Assembly (NCBI GenBank): GCA_041691295.1
Contig: JBEPVA010000193.1
Coordinates: 1-7,450, forward strand
From: DATEHG01 sp041691295
GTDB lineage: Bacteria; Gemmatimonadota; Gemmatimonadetes; Gemmatimonadales; GWC2-71-9
Direction: 5' to 3'
Length of the DNA: 7,450 nucleotides
The notes below the pieces were generated by a model. The model was not told where the DNA came from. It was given only the letters and a program-made list of their open reading frames with translations, and searched no databases. This document shows, piece by piece, positions 6,602-7,450 of this stretch. The position numbers and the translations under genes are program-made. Within the stretch, counting starts at the first letter, position 1, and each line of letters opens with the position of its first letter.

Positions 6602-7297
6602 CTACTTGGCCTTGATCGCGATCAGCTCGACATCGAAGGACAGGGTTTCATTCGGCCCGATCTTCGGCGGCGAACCGGCCGGACCATAGGCCAGATTGCC
6701 GGGGATCCAGAAATGGTACTTGGCGCCGACCGACATCAGCTGCACCCCTTCGCTCCAGCCGGGGATGAAACCGGTGAGCGGATAAGTCACCGGCTCATGG
6801 CCGTAGGAGCTGTCGAACGGCGTGCCGTTGAGCAGGGTGCCCTTGTAGGCCACGGTGACCACGTCGGTGGCCTTGGGCTTGGGACCGGTGCCGGGCTTGA
6901 TGATGGTGTACTGAACACCGCTGGGGGTGCTCATCACGCCAGGCTTGCTTTTGTTGCCGGCCAGGAAATCGGCCCCCGTCTTTTCGTTGGTGCCGCCGGC
7001 GGCGGAATCCTTGGAGCGCTGCTTCTCCAGCATCTCATCCCGGAAGGCAGTCATGGTGGCCTGGGCCTGGGCGTCGGCAATCCGCGGAGTGCCGCCGGCC
7101 TGGCCATCGCGGAAGCCGTTGAACAGGGCGTCAGGGGTGACTGGAACCGACTGCTCCTTGAGGCTCTTGCCCATCTGCACGCCGATGATGTAGCTCACGC
7201 TGTCAGTGCGGCTGGCGAGCTTGGCGCTGCCGGACGCGGTCTGCTGGTTGCAACCGGCCACGGCAATGACGCCGGCCAGCAGGGCAATACGCTTCAT
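6602..7297 (-). CDS. FKBP-type peptidyl-prolyl cis-trans isomerase lipoprotein (Mip/FkpA-like)
   Basis: Catalyses cis-trans isomerisation of X-Pro bonds, helping envelope proteins fold. Residues 1-15 form a lipoprotein signal peptide (KR, hydrophobic core, lipobox VAGC) with lipidation at Cys16; Asn17 at +2 is not the Asp inner-membrane retention signal, so an outer-membrane or periplasm-facing location is likely. Residues about 31-95 match the FKBP N-terminal dimerisation domain (SYIIGVQMGKSL motif), followed by a Ser/Gly/Lys-rich linker. The FKBP catalytic domain spans about 140-228. Residues matching the FKBP12 active site are present: Tyr151, Phe161, Asp162, Ile178, Trp181, Tyr204 and Phe222, with GWSEGVQLM and IGPNETLSFDVEL signatures. 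At 231 residues it is normal to slightly short for Mip/FkpA. The ATG start is supported by GGAGA nine bases upstream and by the signal peptide. It is co-directional with the two kinases; a strong hairpin after its stop suggests separate transcription. The family is clear; the client proteins are unknown. Confidence 0.96.
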   Translation of the reverse strand: MKRIALLAGVIAVAGCNQQTASGSAKLASRTDSVSYIIGVQMGKSLKEQSVPVTPDALFNGFRDGQAGGTPRIADAQAQATMTAFRDEMLEKQRSKDSAAGGTNEKTGADFLAGNKSKPGVMSTPSGVQYTIIKPGTGPKPKATDVVTVAYKGTLLNGTPFDSSYGHEPVTYPLTGFIPGWSEGVQLMSVGAKYHFWIPGNLAYGPAGSPPKIGPNETLSFDVELIAIKAK

Positions 7298-7306
7298 GTG
7301 GATCGG

Positions 7307-7311
7307 TCTCC
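7307..7311 (-). promoter_or_regulatory. Ribosome binding site of the FKBP gene
   Basis: On the minus strand this reads GGAGA and is followed by a 9-base spacer before the ATG at 7297. It is the only good Shine-Dalgarno match of the three genes in the window and fixes the FKBP start. Confidence 0.65.
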
Positions 7312-7319
7312 GGATTGGG

Positions 7320-7352
7320 GTCGCGTCGCCCCGGCCGGGTCGGCCGCGCGAC
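7320..7352 (-). promoter_or_regulatory. Inverted repeat in the FKBP leader
   Basis: An inner inverted repeat CGGCCG (7332-7337 with 7341-7346, loop GGT on plus) is enclosed by GTCGCG (7320-7325) and CGCGAC (7347-7352), leaving six unpaired bases on one side. It would sit at the very 5' end of the transcript if the TATATT box at 7360-7365 is used. It could stabilise the leader or be an operator-like site. No U-run follows on either strand, so it is not a classic terminator. Confidence 0.4.
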
Positions 7353-7359
7353 GGGGCGC

Positions 7360-7365
7360 AATATA
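7360..7365 (-). promoter_or_regulatory. Candidate -10 box (TATATT) for the FKBP gene
   Basis: The minus strand reads TATATT here, five of six matches to TATAAT, in an otherwise very GC-rich stretch. A start about seven bases downstream would give a leader of roughly 55 bases before the ATG. No TTGACA-like -35 box is seen at 16-18 bases upstream; that place is taken by C-runs on the minus strand (G-runs on plus). The assignment rests on one hexamer and position only. Confidence 0.4.
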
Positions 7366-7380
7366 GTGGAGGGGGCGGTT

Positions 7381-7420
7381 GGGGGGGCCGGGGGGCAGGG
7401 GGGCAGGGGGCACCGGGGCA
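7381..7420 (+). repeat. G-run tandem repeat, G-quadruplex candidate
   Basis: Five G-runs on the plus strand (G7 at 7381, G6 at 7390, G6 at 7398, G5 at 7406, G4 at 7415) are separated by 2-4 bases. From 7390 they form a near-tandem repeat of period 7-8: GGGGGGCA twice, then GGGGGCA, then CCGGGGCA. This meets the usual G-quadruplex pattern. It lies just upstream of the presumed FKBP -10 box, on the template strand for that gene. 7421-7450 beyond it shows nothing I can assign. Confidence 0.7.
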
Positions 7421-7450
7421 TTACGACAGCCGCGCCGCGGGATGGCAGTT

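Noticed and set aside
5802..6689. Plus-strand frame of 295 codons spanning the kinase B N-terminus and the gap to the FKBP gene
   Set aside because: It overlaps two real genes and the terminator hairpin, and its composition is that of an antisense shadow.
7421..7450. Possible C-terminal tail of a further minus-strand gene (TAA at 7421-7423)
   Set aside because: Only nine codons are available and they cross no recognisable motif; a chance stop is as likely.

Overview
The window is GC-rich (about two-thirds G+C by eye) and holds three complete genes. All are on the minus strand, so transcription runs from high to low coordinates. The organism is most likely a member of the Gemmatimonadota or a similar soil or aquatic lineage. 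That guess rests on the style of the kinase proteins (PknB-type kinase, membrane segments, TolB-N-like module, TPRs), on the conserved linker with a TPSGG.TP.QT pattern, and on a Mip/FkpA-type FKBP lipoprotein. It is inference from family style, not from a marker gene.

Layout, in order of transcription. (1) 7298-7450 is the region upstream of the first gene: a G-run tract, a TATATT -10-like box, a GC-rich leader inverted repeat and a good ribosome binding site. (2) 7297-6602 encodes a 231-residue FKBP-type peptidyl-prolyl isomerase lipoprotein. (3) 6601-6492 holds two strong hairpins. The second is followed by a short AT stretch that could be the tail of a terminator, the -10 box of the next promoter, or both. 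(4) 6491-3354 encodes transmembrane Ser/Thr kinase B, 1045 residues, GTG start. (5) 3353-3283 is a 71-base gap with G-runs (minus strand) and heptamer repeats. (6) 3282-145 encodes transmembrane Ser/Thr kinase A, also 1045 residues, ATG start. (7) 144-1 carries a threefold heptamer repeat and a cluster of small hairpins. No other gene is visible, and no stretch longer than 300 bases lacks a gene.

Kinases A and B are tandem paralogues. Both have a complete catalytic core, three membrane segments that should place the C-terminal two-thirds outside the cytoplasm, a TolB-N-like module, and a long TPR array ending in the same six residues. The kinase, membrane and juxtamembrane parts are strongly conserved between them, while the middle of the TPR array has drifted far. 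Apart from one cysteine in the kinase C-lobe, the only cysteines in either protein are a CxxC pair at residues 944 and 947. This suggests two related sensors with different extracytoplasmic ligands or partners and perhaps a shared disulfide. The FKBP lipoprotein would act in the same compartment as the TPR domains, but a functional link is only suggested by proximity. I see no defence system, mobile element, CRISPR array or RNA gene.
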